A DNA stretch of 64,000 bases from Psychrobacter immobilis (GCF_904846185.1 NZ_CAJGZQ010000005.1:1-64000); one strand, 5' to 3'; positions 9,407-20,549 are shown, numbered from the stretch's first letter. The notes: a model not told the origin generated them from the sequence alone. Numbers and translations: made by a program.

Positions 9407-9946
9407 ATGATGAAAAAATTATTAATGGGCTCAGTATTAGCAATGTCTAGCATTTTCACCGTAACAGCTTGTACCAGTGTTAATGCAACCACTGATACCA
9501 CACCAACGACCAGTAAAATGCAGCATAAAGATGGCATGAAAAAAGGTGGTATGAAAAAAGGCGGCATGAGAGGTCCAATGTCGCAACTAGATCTAACAGC
9601 AACGCAACAAGCGCAAATCAAAGCCATCATGCAAGCACAACACGGCGATCGTAAAGCTGACCGTACAAAAAACAAATTGGAACGGGCGCAAATGCAGCAA
9701 CAGATGCAAGCATTGACTAATAGTAGCACTCTAAATACAGCCGCAGTTAATCGCTTAGCTGATCAGCAAGCGGCTAAAACCAAGCAGCGCTTCATTGAGC
9801 GAGTACAGACTCAACATGCTATCTCTCAAGTATTGACTGCTGAGCAACGAGCAAAACTTGCTACATTAAAAGCTGAAAAAATAGCGAAAGGTCATAAAGG
9901 CTCAGAGCACGGTAAAATGCATGGCAAACCACATCAAGGCATGTAA
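9407..9946 (+). CDS. LTxxQ-motif (CpxP/Spy-like) Met/His-rich lipoprotein
   Basis: A 179-residue exported protein. The signal peptide ends in a plausible lipobox (VTAC, Cys22), suggesting a lipoprotein, whereas CpxP and Spy are soluble. Two LTxxQ motifs are present (LDLTATQQAQI and VLTAEQRAKL), the hallmark of the CpxP/Spy fold, separated by a helical Gln-rich section. The region after the signal holds a KKGGM repeat, and the C-terminus is rich in His, Gly, Lys and Met (for example HGKMHGKPHQGM), which suggests metal binding. A ribosome site AAGG precedes two consecutive ATG codons (9407, 9410); either could start. Divergence from the CpxRA-like pair suggests a periplasmic accessory or chaperone role in envelope stress. 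Confidence 0.85.
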   Translation: MMKKLLMGSVLAMSSIFTVTACTSVNATTDTTPTTSKMQHKDGMKKGGMKKGGMRGPMSQLDLTATQQAQIKAIMQAQHGDRKADRTKNKLERAQMQQQMQALTNSSTLNTAAVNRLADQQAAKTKQRFIERVQTQHAISQVLTAEQRAKLATLKAEKIAKGHKGSEHGKMHGKPHQGM

Positions 9947-10010
9947 TTCGTCATTAATAGGCTATTTTGCATTCATACTGAATGTCCTATAAGACTGATT
10001 ATGAACACAT

Positions 10011-10043
10011 AAAAAAGCGCATCGTATAAACGGTGCGCTTTTT
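10011..10043. terminator. bidirectional intrinsic terminator
   Basis: The stem GCGCATCG / CGGTGCGC (one G-T wobble) is flanked by an A-run and a T-run. It lies between the convergent LTxxQ gene (ends 9946) and the minus-strand lipoprotein gene (ends 10108) and can serve both. Confidence 0.88.
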
Positions 10044-10107
10044 GGTTCCAGATATTTAGATTCAAATAAACCTGTCATTTTAAAGATCTTTCTGGCGCCG
10101 TACTGAA

Positions 10108-11730
10108 TTATTCAATCGCTCCAAACTTCTCTTTAGCCATTGGCATGACACTAAACATCATTTTTCCCATCGCAGTACCATTGCCATCACGATAATACTG
10201 CATCAACTCGCTGCCATACTCGCGCACATCAATACTATTACTGGCATTAGGCACTTGTACATCACTTGGTAAATTGGGAAATGCCATGTTTTTGGCGCTT
10301 ACAGCGGAATACTGCTGCAAAACATCTATGACCATATTATTAGAAGTAGTTTCGCTCGGAAGCTCACTACGCAGGTGCTGCCATTTAAGCTGACCACCCT
10401 TATCAAACCCATACAACTCTTGCGTCTCTGCATTAGCTAGCATTGCACTTTGTGTTTTCTCGGCTGTTGTTTCCGCTATTGTCTCAGAGCCACTATCTAT
10501 GTCATTCTTTATCATTGCTAGCATTTGCTGCGCCAACGCTTTACTGGTAAATTTCTTAGCATTTGTGTCGCTTGCCTCGTAGGGCTCACTTTCTTTAACC
10601 AGTTCTGGATATCGCTGACTTAGCCGCTCGTAGATGATACGCATATAATCTTGATAAAACTGCTCATAACTCTCAGCACTTTGTACACGGCGAATGACTT
10701 GGTTACTTGCCAGCATGGCTGGTAGCTGATGCGCGGGTAGCTTGGGAGAGAGCGAGGCTAGCGTATTAGGGGCGACATAATCAAACTGGCTAATCGGTGC
10801 GGCATCAAATGTGGCATCTAACGCGGCAAAGTGGCTTTTTATCAACTCACTACCAAAGCCTTTGGGTAAGCTGCCATCATCAATGGCTAGCTTTAACCAC
10901 TTGTTGCGCCACTTTGTGCCGAGCTTATCGTCTAATAGTTCTGAATTAAACATCGCAAAATTATCTGCCCACAGATAAATATTACCGTTTTTGAGATCCA
11001 GATAAATCGGCTGATTCATGCTGCTTTGATGATTACGTGTTTGATACTGCACGCTCGCCAACATCGTCGCCTTGCCAGCCATTGGCTGATAGACGCCTTG
11101 TGCATTGATAGACAGCGGCTTTAGCACATAAGCATCTAGCAACTTTGCTTTTTTGATATCTTGCGCTGTTGCTCGGTCGTCGTAATTGTCAAATAACTGT
11201 TGGTAAAGCGCTGGCACAGTGATTTCACTATCATATTTACTCTCTACCCATGCCTCATAGGCATCCGTACACTCAAGATAGCGGTCTTTGAGCACCGTTC
11301 GCTGAGCATCATAATCTGCCGCTAAAATATCTTTATTTTGCGCTTCTTCTTGGGTAATTAAGGCGGCATACGCTTGATCGTGCGTGTCTTCGCAGTATTC
11401 ATCGATATAGCCTGAGGCGACTGGCGCTTTAGCATCTATTTCAATATTTGTATCGCTAAACTGCTGCTCGTTACTAATTTCAAGATTGCTATGATAGCTA
11501 AAGGACTGTCGGCGCTGTTTCTGTAACGCCGTCGCCAACGCTGTCTTTGCTGCCACTGGCGTTTGCTTAGCAGTCATAGCATTGGATTGGTCAAGACTGG
11601 TAGATTGGCAGCCCGTTAACAATAGTGCTCCTGTGACCAACGCGCCAGCGAATAGGCGATTGCCCTTAAGAACTGACGCAAGGCTCGCTGACGGAAGATG
11701 ACTTGCAATGATTTGATGTGCTTTTTTCAT
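10108..11730 (-). CDS. large predicted lipoprotein, unknown function
   Basis: A 540-residue protein I do not recognise. The N-terminus has basic residues, a hydrophobic stretch and a clear lipobox LLTGC (Cys41), so it is probably a lipoprotein. No catalytic motif is visible. The middle (about residues 200-300) alternates short strands (for example LDLKNGNIYLWAD) in a layout that resembles the middle of the upstream protein, so the two may be distant paralogues; that is a by-eye impression. The ribosome site AAGGA lies 6 nt before the ATG. It is the second gene of a minus-strand pair, 44 bp after its neighbour, and ends at a terminator. Confidence 0.85.
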   Translation of the reverse strand: MKKAHQIIASHLPSASLASVLKGNRLFAGALVTGALLLTGCQSTSLDQSNAMTAKQTPVAAKTALATALQKQRRQSFSYHSNLEISNEQQFSDTNIEIDAKAPVASGYIDEYCEDTHDQAYAALITQEEAQNKDILAADYDAQRTVLKDRYLECTDAYEAWVESKYDSEITVPALYQQLFDNYDDRATAQDIKKAKLLDAYVLKPLSINAQGVYQPMAGKATMLASVQYQTRNHQSSMNQPIYLDLKNGNIYLWADNFAMFNSELLDDKLGTKWRNKWLKLAIDDGSLPKGFGSELIKSHFAALDATFDAAPISQFDYVAPNTLASLSPKLPAHQLPAMLASNQVIRRVQSAESYEQFYQDYMRIIYERLSQRYPELVKESEPYEASDTNAKKFTSKALAQQMLAMIKNDIDSGSETIAETTAEKTQSAMLANAETQELYGFDKGGQLKWQHLRSELPSETTSNNMVIDVLQQYSAVSAKNMAFPNLPSDVQVPNASNSIDVREYGSELMQYYRDGNGTAMGKMMFSVMPMAKEKFGAIE

Positions 11731-11774
11731 TTTTTATCCTTAATAAATATTGGCTTGAACATGACAAGATAGCG

Positions 11775-13838
11775 TTATTGATCATCTACCCTGTTGTCAG
11801 CATCGTCTTCGATATCAGTGTCATCTTGACTATCAGCACTGTCATATTCTGCTGCATCATAGCCACTATCACCATCTGCATAATCGCTACTATAGTCATC
11901 ATCATTGTAATCATCACTGCTCCCACTATAGTCATAGCGGGCATCACGTGCCGTTTGCAATCTGTCCTTTTGTTGGCGTTGCTCTGCCATCCATGCATTG
12001 CCATCAATAGCAGCTTTAGCATTTGCGCCAAAAGACTCGGTCAATAAAGGCGTTAGTGCATGTTTATTAAAGCTTCTTTTATCATAGCGTATTTGATTCA
12101 GCACGCTGGTTGTCGAACCCATCAAGTCGCCACCGATATTCACCCGCTGCTGCTTAGCAAGCAGGCGATCTGATCGGTCTAAATAATAGTAATTTATCTG
12201 ATTAAAAGATATCGGACCGATGGCCTCAATAAGCTGCAATAGCGCACCCACATCTGCACTTTGGTAGCCTTTATTGTATAGCTGCACTTTCGCAAGCGCA
12301 GTTTTTAGCATAGCGCCATCAGGATATTTCTGTGGATTGGCATCGACATAATCCTGCAGCGATTTTGTCATGTATTTTAGGGTTTTGCCGATCATCTCAC
12401 CGCTTTGCTTGCTGCCAAAATAGACTTTTACCGCTCGGCTCGCCCCGACTTCTTTGGCAAAGGCATCACTGCGAATATCTACCGCGCTAAAATGCTCAGG
12501 CGCTAGCTCTGCCATGCTGCTCTGTATGGCAGCAATGGCGGCATCGTAAAGCACTGCTGGCGGCAGCTGCGCGGTAATACTCTCCGGCAACCCAAAACTA
12601 ACGGTATGTGAGGTCATTTGGTTAGGTAAAGGGGTGTTTTCAGGATTAACAAGCGCCACGATAGGCATGATTGCCGATGGGTCTACCGTGACTTTACTAT
12701 GGTTAAAATCGAACGCTAACGGTATCTGGATGGATGAGGCAATCGTCGGCGTCACATAGTCATAGCTATAGACGCTTTGCAGTTGTCGCTGTTTGGGTTT
12801 GTACTGACTGACACTATTAAACGTTAAATTTTGATATTGATAAGCATTTGACGCAGCTATTTGTTCCGGCGTGCGATGGAACATACTCAGCATTTGACCA
12901 ATGACGCCCGTAGACGTTGCTGATTGGCTACCTTGTTCTACATCCTCTGGTTGTTGTTTTGCCATTTGTACGGCTTCATACTGCTCTATCATGCTTTTTG
13001 GGTTTAATTTTGATAACTTTGAAAAAGCACTGTCTGATTCATAATCATCGGTGTCATAGTTCCCTTCGCCGTAACTCTCTGATTGATAGTCACTGCGACT
13101 ATAACCGTTTTCGTCATAGTTAACATCCTCTACAACACAGACTTCATAAGCGTCATCGTCCTCATTGTCATTGCATTTATTCGACTCTGCACTTACCGCT
13201 GCTAACTCTGCCATAGCCTCAGTTTGCCTGTCCTCATAATCACTTTCATCATAATCACTTTCATCATAATCACTTTCATCATAATCACTTTCATCATAAT
13301 CACTTTCATCATAATCACTTTCATCATAGTCACCGTCAGGCTTATAAGCATAGGCTTCTATAATTGTTCTAAGCAAGCTACTAGAACCGGCATCGATACT
13401 ATCTGGATCAATAAAAGGAACGGCTTGATAATTGGCTTGCGCGACTGATACGTGTTCTGTTGCCAAATGCTGACGAATAGCTGCCAGTAAATGTGATTTG
13501 GCTTGATTGTCCGTATTGGGATATTTTTCTTGGTAAAATAATTGCTGATAACGCTCAGATTTGGCTGTGAGGCTGGCATTAAATGCGCGTCCTTGTGCTT
13601 GGCTCTGCGCGCTATCAGCGGTACTAAAATCAATCATACTTTTTGACAGCGCAGGCGATGATACCGCTGGGCTTGATTGACAGCCCAAAAGAGCCAGAGA
13701 CGTAGTGCCAACCAGCAAGGCGATAGACGTCAATTTACCTACCTGATATACATGGTCGTTATTATTGATAGACGAATGATGACTCGTCATCTCAGAGTAG
13801 CGCTGTCGATTATGATTATTAATATGATTTGATGACAT
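11775..13838 (-). CDS. large acidic lipoprotein with DYDES repeats, unknown function
   Basis: A 687-residue protein I do not recognise. A polar N-terminus of about 33 residues precedes a hydrophobic core and the lipobox LALLGC (Cys53); a second ATG at codon 17 would give a more normal signal peptide. Residues about 172-201 are six exact DYDES pentapeptides, followed by further Asp/Tyr/Ser-rich sequence, and the last 55 residues are again strongly acidic (DDYNDDDYSSDY type). Between these lies an apparently folded region (about 330-640) without recognisable catalytic motifs. The acidic tracts could bind cations such as calcium. It is cotranscribed with the lipoprotein gene that follows 44 bp downstream. 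Confidence 0.85.
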   Translation of the reverse strand: MSSNHINNHNRQRYSEMTSHHSSINNNDHVYQVGKLTSIALLVGTTSLALLGCQSSPAVSSPALSKSMIDFSTADSAQSQAQGRAFNASLTAKSERYQQLFYQEKYPNTDNQAKSHLLAAIRQHLATEHVSVAQANYQAVPFIDPDSIDAGSSSLLRTIIEAYAYKPDGDYDESDYDESDYDESDYDESDYDESDYDESDYEDRQTEAMAELAAVSAESNKCNDNEDDDAYEVCVVEDVNYDENGYSRSDYQSESYGEGNYDTDDYESDSAFSKLSKLNPKSMIEQYEAVQMAKQQPEDVEQGSQSATSTGVIGQMLSMFHRTPEQIAASNAYQYQNLTFNSVSQYKPKQRQLQSVYSYDYVTPTIASSIQIPLAFDFNHSKVTVDPSAIMPIVALVNPENTPLPNQMTSHTVSFGLPESITAQLPPAVLYDAAIAAIQSSMAELAPEHFSAVDIRSDAFAKEVGASRAVKVYFGSKQSGEMIGKTLKYMTKSLQDYVDANPQKYPDGAMLKTALAKVQLYNKGYQSADVGALLQLIEAIGPISFNQINYYYLDRSDRLLAKQQRVNIGGDLMGSTTSVLNQIRYDKRSFNKHALTPLLTESFGANAKAAIDGNAWMAEQRQQKDRLQTARDARYDYSGSSDDYNDDDYSSDYADGDSGYDAAEYDSADSQDDTDIEDDADNRVDDQ
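13236..13325. repeat. 15-bp tandem repeat x6 (DYDES codons)
   Basis: Six identical copies of a 15-bp unit (ATAATCACTTTCATC on the plus strand) encode DYDES repeats of the acidic lipoprotein. Copy-number change would keep the reading frame. Confidence 0.97.
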
Positions 13839-14018
13839 AGTAATCTCTTTGTATAAATAGCCAGTCTATAATTAGTGTACATTAGTACCGTTATTTATAT
13901 CACAATGCGTTACAATTTAGTAATATTAGAACCTATTTATTAAGAAAATACTTTGGTTTTTTTATACAAAACAAGTTTCTCACTACTGCTTTCTCGCCCA
14001 AGTAAAAAGGACTTTACA

Positions 14019-15965
14019 ATGCCAACCTCTATATCAAAAAACAACATACGCACTGCTGACAATAATTCTCAAAGTAGAGCAAATATTAAAGCGGCTATTT
14101 TGTTAATCAGTAGCACATTTTTAGTATCACTATCTGCTCACGCGCTTGAGCCGACAACCAATCAATCAACTACTATCAACCAAACATCGATTAACACTAG
14201 CGCCATCAATCTCGCGATTATGGCTGATAATCCTACTGTAATATCTGAAACTCAGCGTGTGACAAGAGCCAAAATCAATGCCCTCACTTCCACGATTAAC
14301 AATGCCAAGACCGATCAAGCCATCTATTCTGAAGATGCGATTCACCACCCTGTTTGGGCAAAGAACGGCATGGTCGCCACCCAAGAAGCCCTCGCCTCTG
14401 ATATTGGACTCAAGATTTTAAAAGACGGTGGTAATGCGGTTGATGCTGGCGTCGCCGTTGGCTTTGCGCTAGCCGTTACCTTACCGCGCGCAGGTAACAT
14501 CGGTGGTGGTGGATTTATGATGATTTATGATGCCAAGCAAGGCAAAACGGTGGCACTCGATTACCGTGAAAAAGCCCCGAGTGCTGCCACTCGTGATATG
14601 TATCTCGATGAGGATGGCAATGCGGTCAGCGACTTGTCTCGTTATCACGGTCTAGCAGTTGGCGTACCGGGAACAGTAGCAGGATTACTTAAAGCATTAG
14701 AAGAACATGGCACGATGAGCCGCGGACAGGTGATGGCACCAGCCATTGCACTGGCTGAAAATGGTATTGAAGTTACCGCAGGCTTGTCCGAGTCGTTAGA
14801 AGCGTTAAGCGATCGCATGCAAAAATGGCCAAGTACCAAAAAGATATTCTTTAAACCTGATGGTAGCGCCTATCAACCCGGTGAGCGTTTAAAACAACCG
14901 GAGCTTGCAAAGTCTCTTAAACTGATTGCCGCAAAAGGGGCGGATGGATTCTATAAAGGAGAAACCGCAAGTAAGTTGGTCAAAGCGGTCAATGAGGCTG
15001 GTGGTAGCATGAGCTTACAAGATTTAGCCAACTATGAAGCCATCGCTCGCGTGCCCGTCAAAGGCGATTATCGTGGTTATGAGATTGTCTCCATGCCACC
15101 GCCGTCTTCTGGTGGCATTCATATCGTGCAGATTTTAAATATCTTAGAAGGTTATCCGCTAAAAGACTACGGTCAAAACAGCGCGCAAACCATTCATTTA
15201 ATGGCGGAAGCCATGCAGCTAGCTTATGCGGATCGCGCAGAGTATTTGGGCGATTCTGACTTTATCGATGTGCCTGCCAGCGGTTTAGCTTCTCAGGCTT
15301 ATGCGGATAAACTACGCACCTTAATCAATCCAGACAAAGCCACACCAGCGTCTACCATCAAAGCCAACAACCCTCTACCCTATGAGAGTGATCAGACCAC
15401 GCATTTCTCTATCGTTGATAAAGATGGCAATGCAATAGCCAATACTTATACGCTGAACTTTTCTTATGGCACAGGTCTTGTCGCTGAAGGTACGGGGATA
15501 TTGCTCAATAATGAGATGGATGATTTTTCTGCCAAACCGGGTGTGCCTAATGGTTATGGATTATTGGGCGGTGAAGCAAATGCCGTTGAAGCCAATAAAC
15601 GCCCATTATCTTCTATGAGTCCGACACTGATATTTAAAGACAGTAAACCATATATCGTCACGGGTAGCCCTGGTGGTAGCCGCATCATCACCACCGTTAC
15701 CCAAATAATATCGAACGTCATCGATCATGATATGAATATTGCTGAGGCTACTCACGCACCGCGTATCCATGACCAATGGCTGCCTGATGAGATTCGGGTC
15801 GAAAAAGCACTGAATATTGATACGGTTAAAAAGCTTGAATCAATGGGTCATACGGTCAGTCCAAAATCAGCCATGGGCTCAACCCAGTCGATTATGATTA
15901 CGCCAAATGGTGTCTACGGCTCGTCTGATCCACGTATCGTTGATGCAGCTGTGGTTGGATACTGA
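14019..15965 (+). CDS. ggt: gamma-glutamyltransferase
   Basis: A 648-residue periplasmic Ntn-hydrolase that transfers or hydrolyses the gamma-glutamyl group of glutathione and related peptides. After a signal peptide (hydrophobic segment ending near AHA) and a linker of about 80 residues comes the large subunit, with GNIGGGGFMMIYD. Autocleavage is expected before T460 in DQTTHFS, creating the catalytic N-terminal threonine of the small subunit. The downstream motifs GTGILLNNEMDDFS, NKRPLSSMSPT and TGSPGGSRIITT are all present. I chose the ATG at 14019, preceded by AAAAGGA at good spacing, over the in-frame ATG at 13953. It converges on the AraC-type gene with only 9 bp between the stop codons and no separate terminator. 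Confidence 0.95.
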   Translation: MPTSISKNNIRTADNNSQSRANIKAAILLISSTFLVSLSAHALEPTTNQSTTINQTSINTSAINLAIMADNPTVISETQRVTRAKINALTSTINNAKTDQAIYSEDAIHHPVWAKNGMVATQEALASDIGLKILKDGGNAVDAGVAVGFALAVTLPRAGNIGGGGFMMIYDAKQGKTVALDYREKAPSAATRDMYLDEDGNAVSDLSRYHGLAVGVPGTVAGLLKALEEHGTMSRGQVMAPAIALAENGIEVTAGLSESLEALSDRMQKWPSTKKIFFKPDGSAYQPGERLKQPELAKSLKLIAAKGADGFYKGETASKLVKAVNEAGGSMSLQDLANYEAIARVPVKGDYRGYEIVSMPPPSSGGIHIVQILNILEGYPLKDYGQNSAQTIHLMAEAMQLAYADRAEYLGDSDFIDVPASGLASQAYADKLRTLINPDKATPASTIKANNPLPYESDQTTHFSIVDKDGNAIANTYTLNFSYGTGLVAEGTGILLNNEMDDFSAKPGVPNGYGLLGGEANAVEANKRPLSSMSPTLIFKDSKPYIVTGSPGGSRIITTVTQIISNVIDHDMNIAEATHAPRIHDQWLPDEIRVEKALNIDTVKKLESMGHTVSPKSAMGSTQSIMITPNGVYGSSDPRIVDAAVVGY

Positions 15966-15974
15966 TTTAACTTT

Positions 15975-16778
15975 TTATGATAAATGCATTTGGCGAAATT
16001 GGCTGGGCGACAAGCCTGTAAATTGTTTGAACTGGCGGCTAAAGGCGCTATGATCACTATAGCCGCAGTTCAATGATATTTGAGTGACTGACATCTCAGG
16101 CATGGCTAATAGCTTAACCGCATATTCTAATCTCAGCTTTTGTACAAACTGTAAGGGCGACATATTGAGCACCGCTTTAAAGGTGCGCTCCAACTGCGAT
16201 AAGCTCAAATGTGCCAGCTCCGCCAATTCTGCGATATTAATTTTCTGATCAAGATTGCCACGTACAAACTGTGCGACTTCCGCCAAGCGCGCATGCTTAC
16301 GTAAAATGCGTTCGTTATCTTCATCAATATCGACGGATATCCCAACCATTGCGACCACTTGTTGATTGCTATTATAGATAGGCAGTTTATTGGTAATGCA
16401 CCAACCTAACTGACCAGATGCATAACTGTGCAGCTCTAAATTATCAACGATTGATTTCCCATCTCGCAACACTTTCATATCCTGCAAGATATAATCCTTA
16501 CTCTGCTGATGAGAAAACACCTGCTCAGTGGTAAATCCCACGATATCACTATGCTGACTTAACTTACAACGCTTTAACAATGTTTTGTTTGCCAGCTGAT
16601 AGCGTGCCTGCTCATCTTTCACAAAAAACACCACATTCTTTAAAGTATCAAGTAGAGGTAGTAATAATGAGACATTACCAATAAATGCCTCACTACTTTC
16701 TGAATAATAAGTAGCCATGCTCTGCCGCAACGAGGCAGTAAGGCCGACAAGCCCCGCCTCTTCTATTACATCCATCAT
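15975..16778 (-). CDS. AraC-family regulator with PAS-like sensor domain
   Basis: A 267-residue transcription factor. Residues about 35-155 look like a PAS/PAC sensor (VVFFVKDEQARYQLANKTLL, then WCITNKLPIYNSNQQVVAMVGISVDI). Residues about 165-267 are a two-helix-turn-helix AraC/XylS domain (ISLNCGYSDHSAFSRQFKQFTGLSPSQFR). It is divergent from the hydroxyproline genes across a 329-bp region, so it is probably their regulator and may sense hydroxyproline or a breakdown product; that is inference. Three start codons lie close together (MMD at the start); the first is preceded by GGGA at reasonable spacing. It ends 9 bp from the stop of ggt. Confidence 0.9.
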   Translation of the reverse strand: MMDVIEEAGLVGLTASLRQSMATYYSESSEAFIGNVSLLLPLLDTLKNVVFFVKDEQARYQLANKTLLKRCKLSQHSDIVGFTTEQVFSHQQSKDYILQDMKVLRDGKSIVDNLELHSYASGQLGWCITNKLPIYNSNQQVVAMVGISVDIDEDNERILRKHARLAEVAQFVRGNLDQKINIAELAELAHLSLSQLERTFKAVLNMSPLQFVQKLRLEYAVKLLAMPEMSVTQISLNCGYSDHSAFSRQFKQFTGLSPSQFRQMHLS

Positions 16779-18130
<1,352 letters not shown>

Positions 18131-18226
18131 TAAAATCGCAGCATTATTTATGAAATGACAGGTTTATTGATAAACGCGTGAACACTCTTAAAACTCCTTA
18201 ATCGACAGAACGTAATCGAGAAAACC

Positions 18227-19474
18227 ATGACGACCTCAGACTTCGACTTACATATTATTGGCGGCGGTATTATCGGTCTAGCGGCGGCAGTGACGTTGCA
18301 AGCACGAGGCGTCAAGGTCGCACTGCTAGACGCCAACGAAGTTGGTCAAGGAGCATCATTTGGTAACGCAGGTCATATCGCTACTGAGCAAGTATTCCCC
18401 ATTGCAGATGCCAGCATGCTGCGTCATGTACCAGCCATGTTAATCGATCCGACTGGACCACTGCGTATAGACTGGCGCTATCTACCTCGCTTGATGCCTT
18501 GGGCAATGAAGCTATTGATGAATATGCGCCCTGAGCCATTTGCGCGTATTCATCAAGCATTATTAAACTTAAATAAAAACAGTCTGCAAGCATGGCAAGG
18601 CTTTGCCAATCAGTGGCAATTGGACGAATGGGTACAGGTAAAAGGTTCATTATTGACGGTCGAGAATACAAGTAGCGTCGATCCTCTCATAGCACATGGT
18701 AGTCGACTTAACGATATTGGCGTGGATAATGAGCTATTGACCAAAGAAGCGTTATTAGAACGTGAACCTGCTTTACGAGATAACCAATTAGCGGCGTTAT
18801 TTTTTCCAAATACAGGACATATAACCAATTTAAAAGCTGTTATTAATCAGCTTCACCATACTTTTAGAAAGTTAGGCGGTCATGTCATTGAACATTGCCA
18901 TGTTCTTGCAGCGACCAATGATACAGACGGTATTCACCTAACAACCAGCCAAGGTGATATGACAGCGTCCAAAGTGATGCTAGCCGCAGGCGCACACTCT
19001 AAAGCATTGGCCAAGCAACTGACAGGCGTGAATGTGCCGCTAGATACCGAACGCGGTTATCACTTAATGCTACCGCATGAAAGTACGCGCTTGCAGATAC
19101 CGGTATCAAGCATGGATCGCCGTTTTATCATGACACCGATGCAAGAGGGGCTACGCTTGGCAGGCACAGTAGAATACGCAGGACTTGATGCCCATGCCAA
19201 TATGCAGCGCGCGCATATGCTATTACAACAAGCGCAGCCTATGCTCAAAGCCGAGTTAGACGCTACTGATAGTACGCCATGGATGGGGTTTCGACCATCG
19301 ACCGCAGACTCCTTGCCAGTCATCGACAAAATCGAACGCCTCTTTTTAAGCTTTGGGCATCAACATTTAGGCCTAACGCAAGCTGTCGTTAGTGCGCAAA
19401 TGATTGCCAACTACTATTTTGATGAAGATCACCCTATCGATCCAAAACCGTATCAACTCTCACGCTTTAAATAA
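18227..19474 (+). CDS. FAD-dependent D-amino acid (D-hydroxyproline) dehydrogenase
   Basis: A 415-residue flavoprotein of the DadA/glycine-oxidase type. The N-terminus shows the FAD-binding Rossmann motif IIGGGIIGLAAA (about residues 10-21), and the C-terminus the second FAD segment (GFRPSTADSLPVID and GHQHLGLTQAVVSAQM). In this operon the expected reaction is oxidation of cis-4-hydroxy-D-proline to pyrroline-4-hydroxy-2-carboxylate, with electrons passed to the respiratory chain. The context supports this over general D-amino acid dehydrogenase, but sequence alone cannot separate them. The gene starts 96 bp after the epimerase gene, and a GAG-type ribosome site precedes the ATG. Confidence 0.88.
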   Translation: MTTSDFDLHIIGGGIIGLAAAVTLQARGVKVALLDANEVGQGASFGNAGHIATEQVFPIADASMLRHVPAMLIDPTGPLRIDWRYLPRLMPWAMKLLMNMRPEPFARIHQALLNLNKNSLQAWQGFANQWQLDEWVQVKGSLLTVENTSSVDPLIAHGSRLNDIGVDNELLTKEALLEREPALRDNQLAALFFPNTGHITNLKAVINQLHHTFRKLGGHVIEHCHVLAATNDTDGIHLTTSQGDMTASKVMLAAGAHSKALAKQLTGVNVPLDTERGYHLMLPHESTRLQIPVSSMDRRFIMTPMQEGLRLAGTVEYAGLDAHANMQRAHMLLQQAQPMLKAELDATDSTPWMGFRPSTADSLPVIDKIERLFLSFGHQHLGLTQAVVSAQMIANYYFDEDHPIDPKPYQLSRFK

Positions 19475-19577
19475 GCAGATTATTAAACGTTTATAAACCC
19501 AGAAAAACTAACCGATTCAGCATTGAATCATCACCCGTCAAATCACCAACAATATCAACATCACTAAGGATAGTCTT

Positions 19578-20444
19578 ATGAACATTAATGGAATTTTAGT
19601 CCCAATCGTTACTCCTTTTGACAGTAATGGCAACGTTGATGCACAAAAATTAAAGACACTGGTCGAAGCTTTTATTGACAAAGGTGTAGCCGGTATCGTT
19701 GCTTGCGGTACTACGGGTGAATACTATACCTTTTCGGCAGTAGAGCGTGAGCTCGTATTAACCACTATCGCTGAAGCAGCAAAAGATAAGGTGACTCTTA
19801 TCGCTGGTATCAATAGCTTATCGACTGACCATTCTATTGAGCTTTCTGCTCAAGCAAAAGCCTTAGGTTATGACGGTCTGATGCTGTCTGCCACGCCTTA
19901 TAGCTTGCCTGAACAAGACGGCATTATTGCTCACTTTGAAAAAGTCGCAGATGCAAGTGAGCTGCCTATTATCATGTATAACTTCCCTGCTCGTGTTGGC
20001 GTTGCCATTGAATTTGACACCGTCGCTCATCTAGCCAAACACCCTAACATCGTTGGTGTAAAAGAAAGTAGCGGCGACTTTAGTCATGCGTTACGCATGC
20101 TACAAGCTGATTTTGACAACTTTGAGGTGGTTTGTGGCTGTGATGATCAACCGGTCGATTTCTTCTTTTGGGGTGCAAAGAGCTGGATTGCAGGCGCAGC
20201 CAACGTTTTCCCAGAAGAACAAGTTGCACTATTTAATGCCACTCAGCAAGGCGACTGGGATAAAGCCAAACAAATTATGAGCGAGATTTATCCTGCCATC
20301 CATTCTATGGAATCTGGCAACTACAACCAAAAGGCTAAAGCGGGCTGCTTAAAAGGCAGTATGGATGTTGGCTCAGTGCGTGTGCCATTAACTGATATGC
20401 CAAAAGATGAGAAAGCAGCGTTTTTAGCCTTATTGGCTAAATAG
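19578..20444 (+). CDS. DapA-family lyase, likely pyrroline-4-hydroxy-2-carboxylate deaminase
   Basis: A 288-residue TIM-barrel aldolase of the DHDPS/N-acetylneuraminate lyase family. The Schiff-base lysine is K162 (VGVKESSGD) and the conserved tyrosine is Y134 (MYNFPARVG); the N-terminal GTTGEYYTFS motif is present. In this position it should deaminate and dehydrate pyrroline-4-hydroxy-2-carboxylate to 2-oxoglutarate semialdehyde, as LhpC does in Pseudomonas. The alternative, dihydrodipicolinate synthase, is less likely given the neighbours. A good ribosome site (AAGGA, 7-nt spacing) precedes the ATG. Confidence 0.88.
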   Translation: MNINGILVPIVTPFDSNGNVDAQKLKTLVEAFIDKGVAGIVACGTTGEYYTFSAVERELVLTTIAEAAKDKVTLIAGINSLSTDHSIELSAQAKALGYDGLMLSATPYSLPEQDGIIAHFEKVADASELPIIMYNFPARVGVAIEFDTVAHLAKHPNIVGVKESSGDFSHALRMLQADFDNFEVVCGCDDQPVDFFFWGAKSWIAGAANVFPEEQVALFNATQQGDWDKAKQIMSEIYPAIHSMESGNYNQKAKAGCLKGSMDVGSVRVPLTDMPKDEKAAFLALLAK

Positions 20445-20549
20445 TACTCAGCTTAGTAAAACAACGTTAAGGATAACCAACGCTATATTTGATGCCGCAA
20501 TCAAACTTTGAATCTATGGCATCGAAATTAGCAAATAAGGATTAGAAAA

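Noticed and set aside
13224..13448. Plus-strand frame rich in Ile-Thr-Phe repeats
   Set aside because: It is the antisense reading of the DYDES repeat in the acidic lipoprotein gene.
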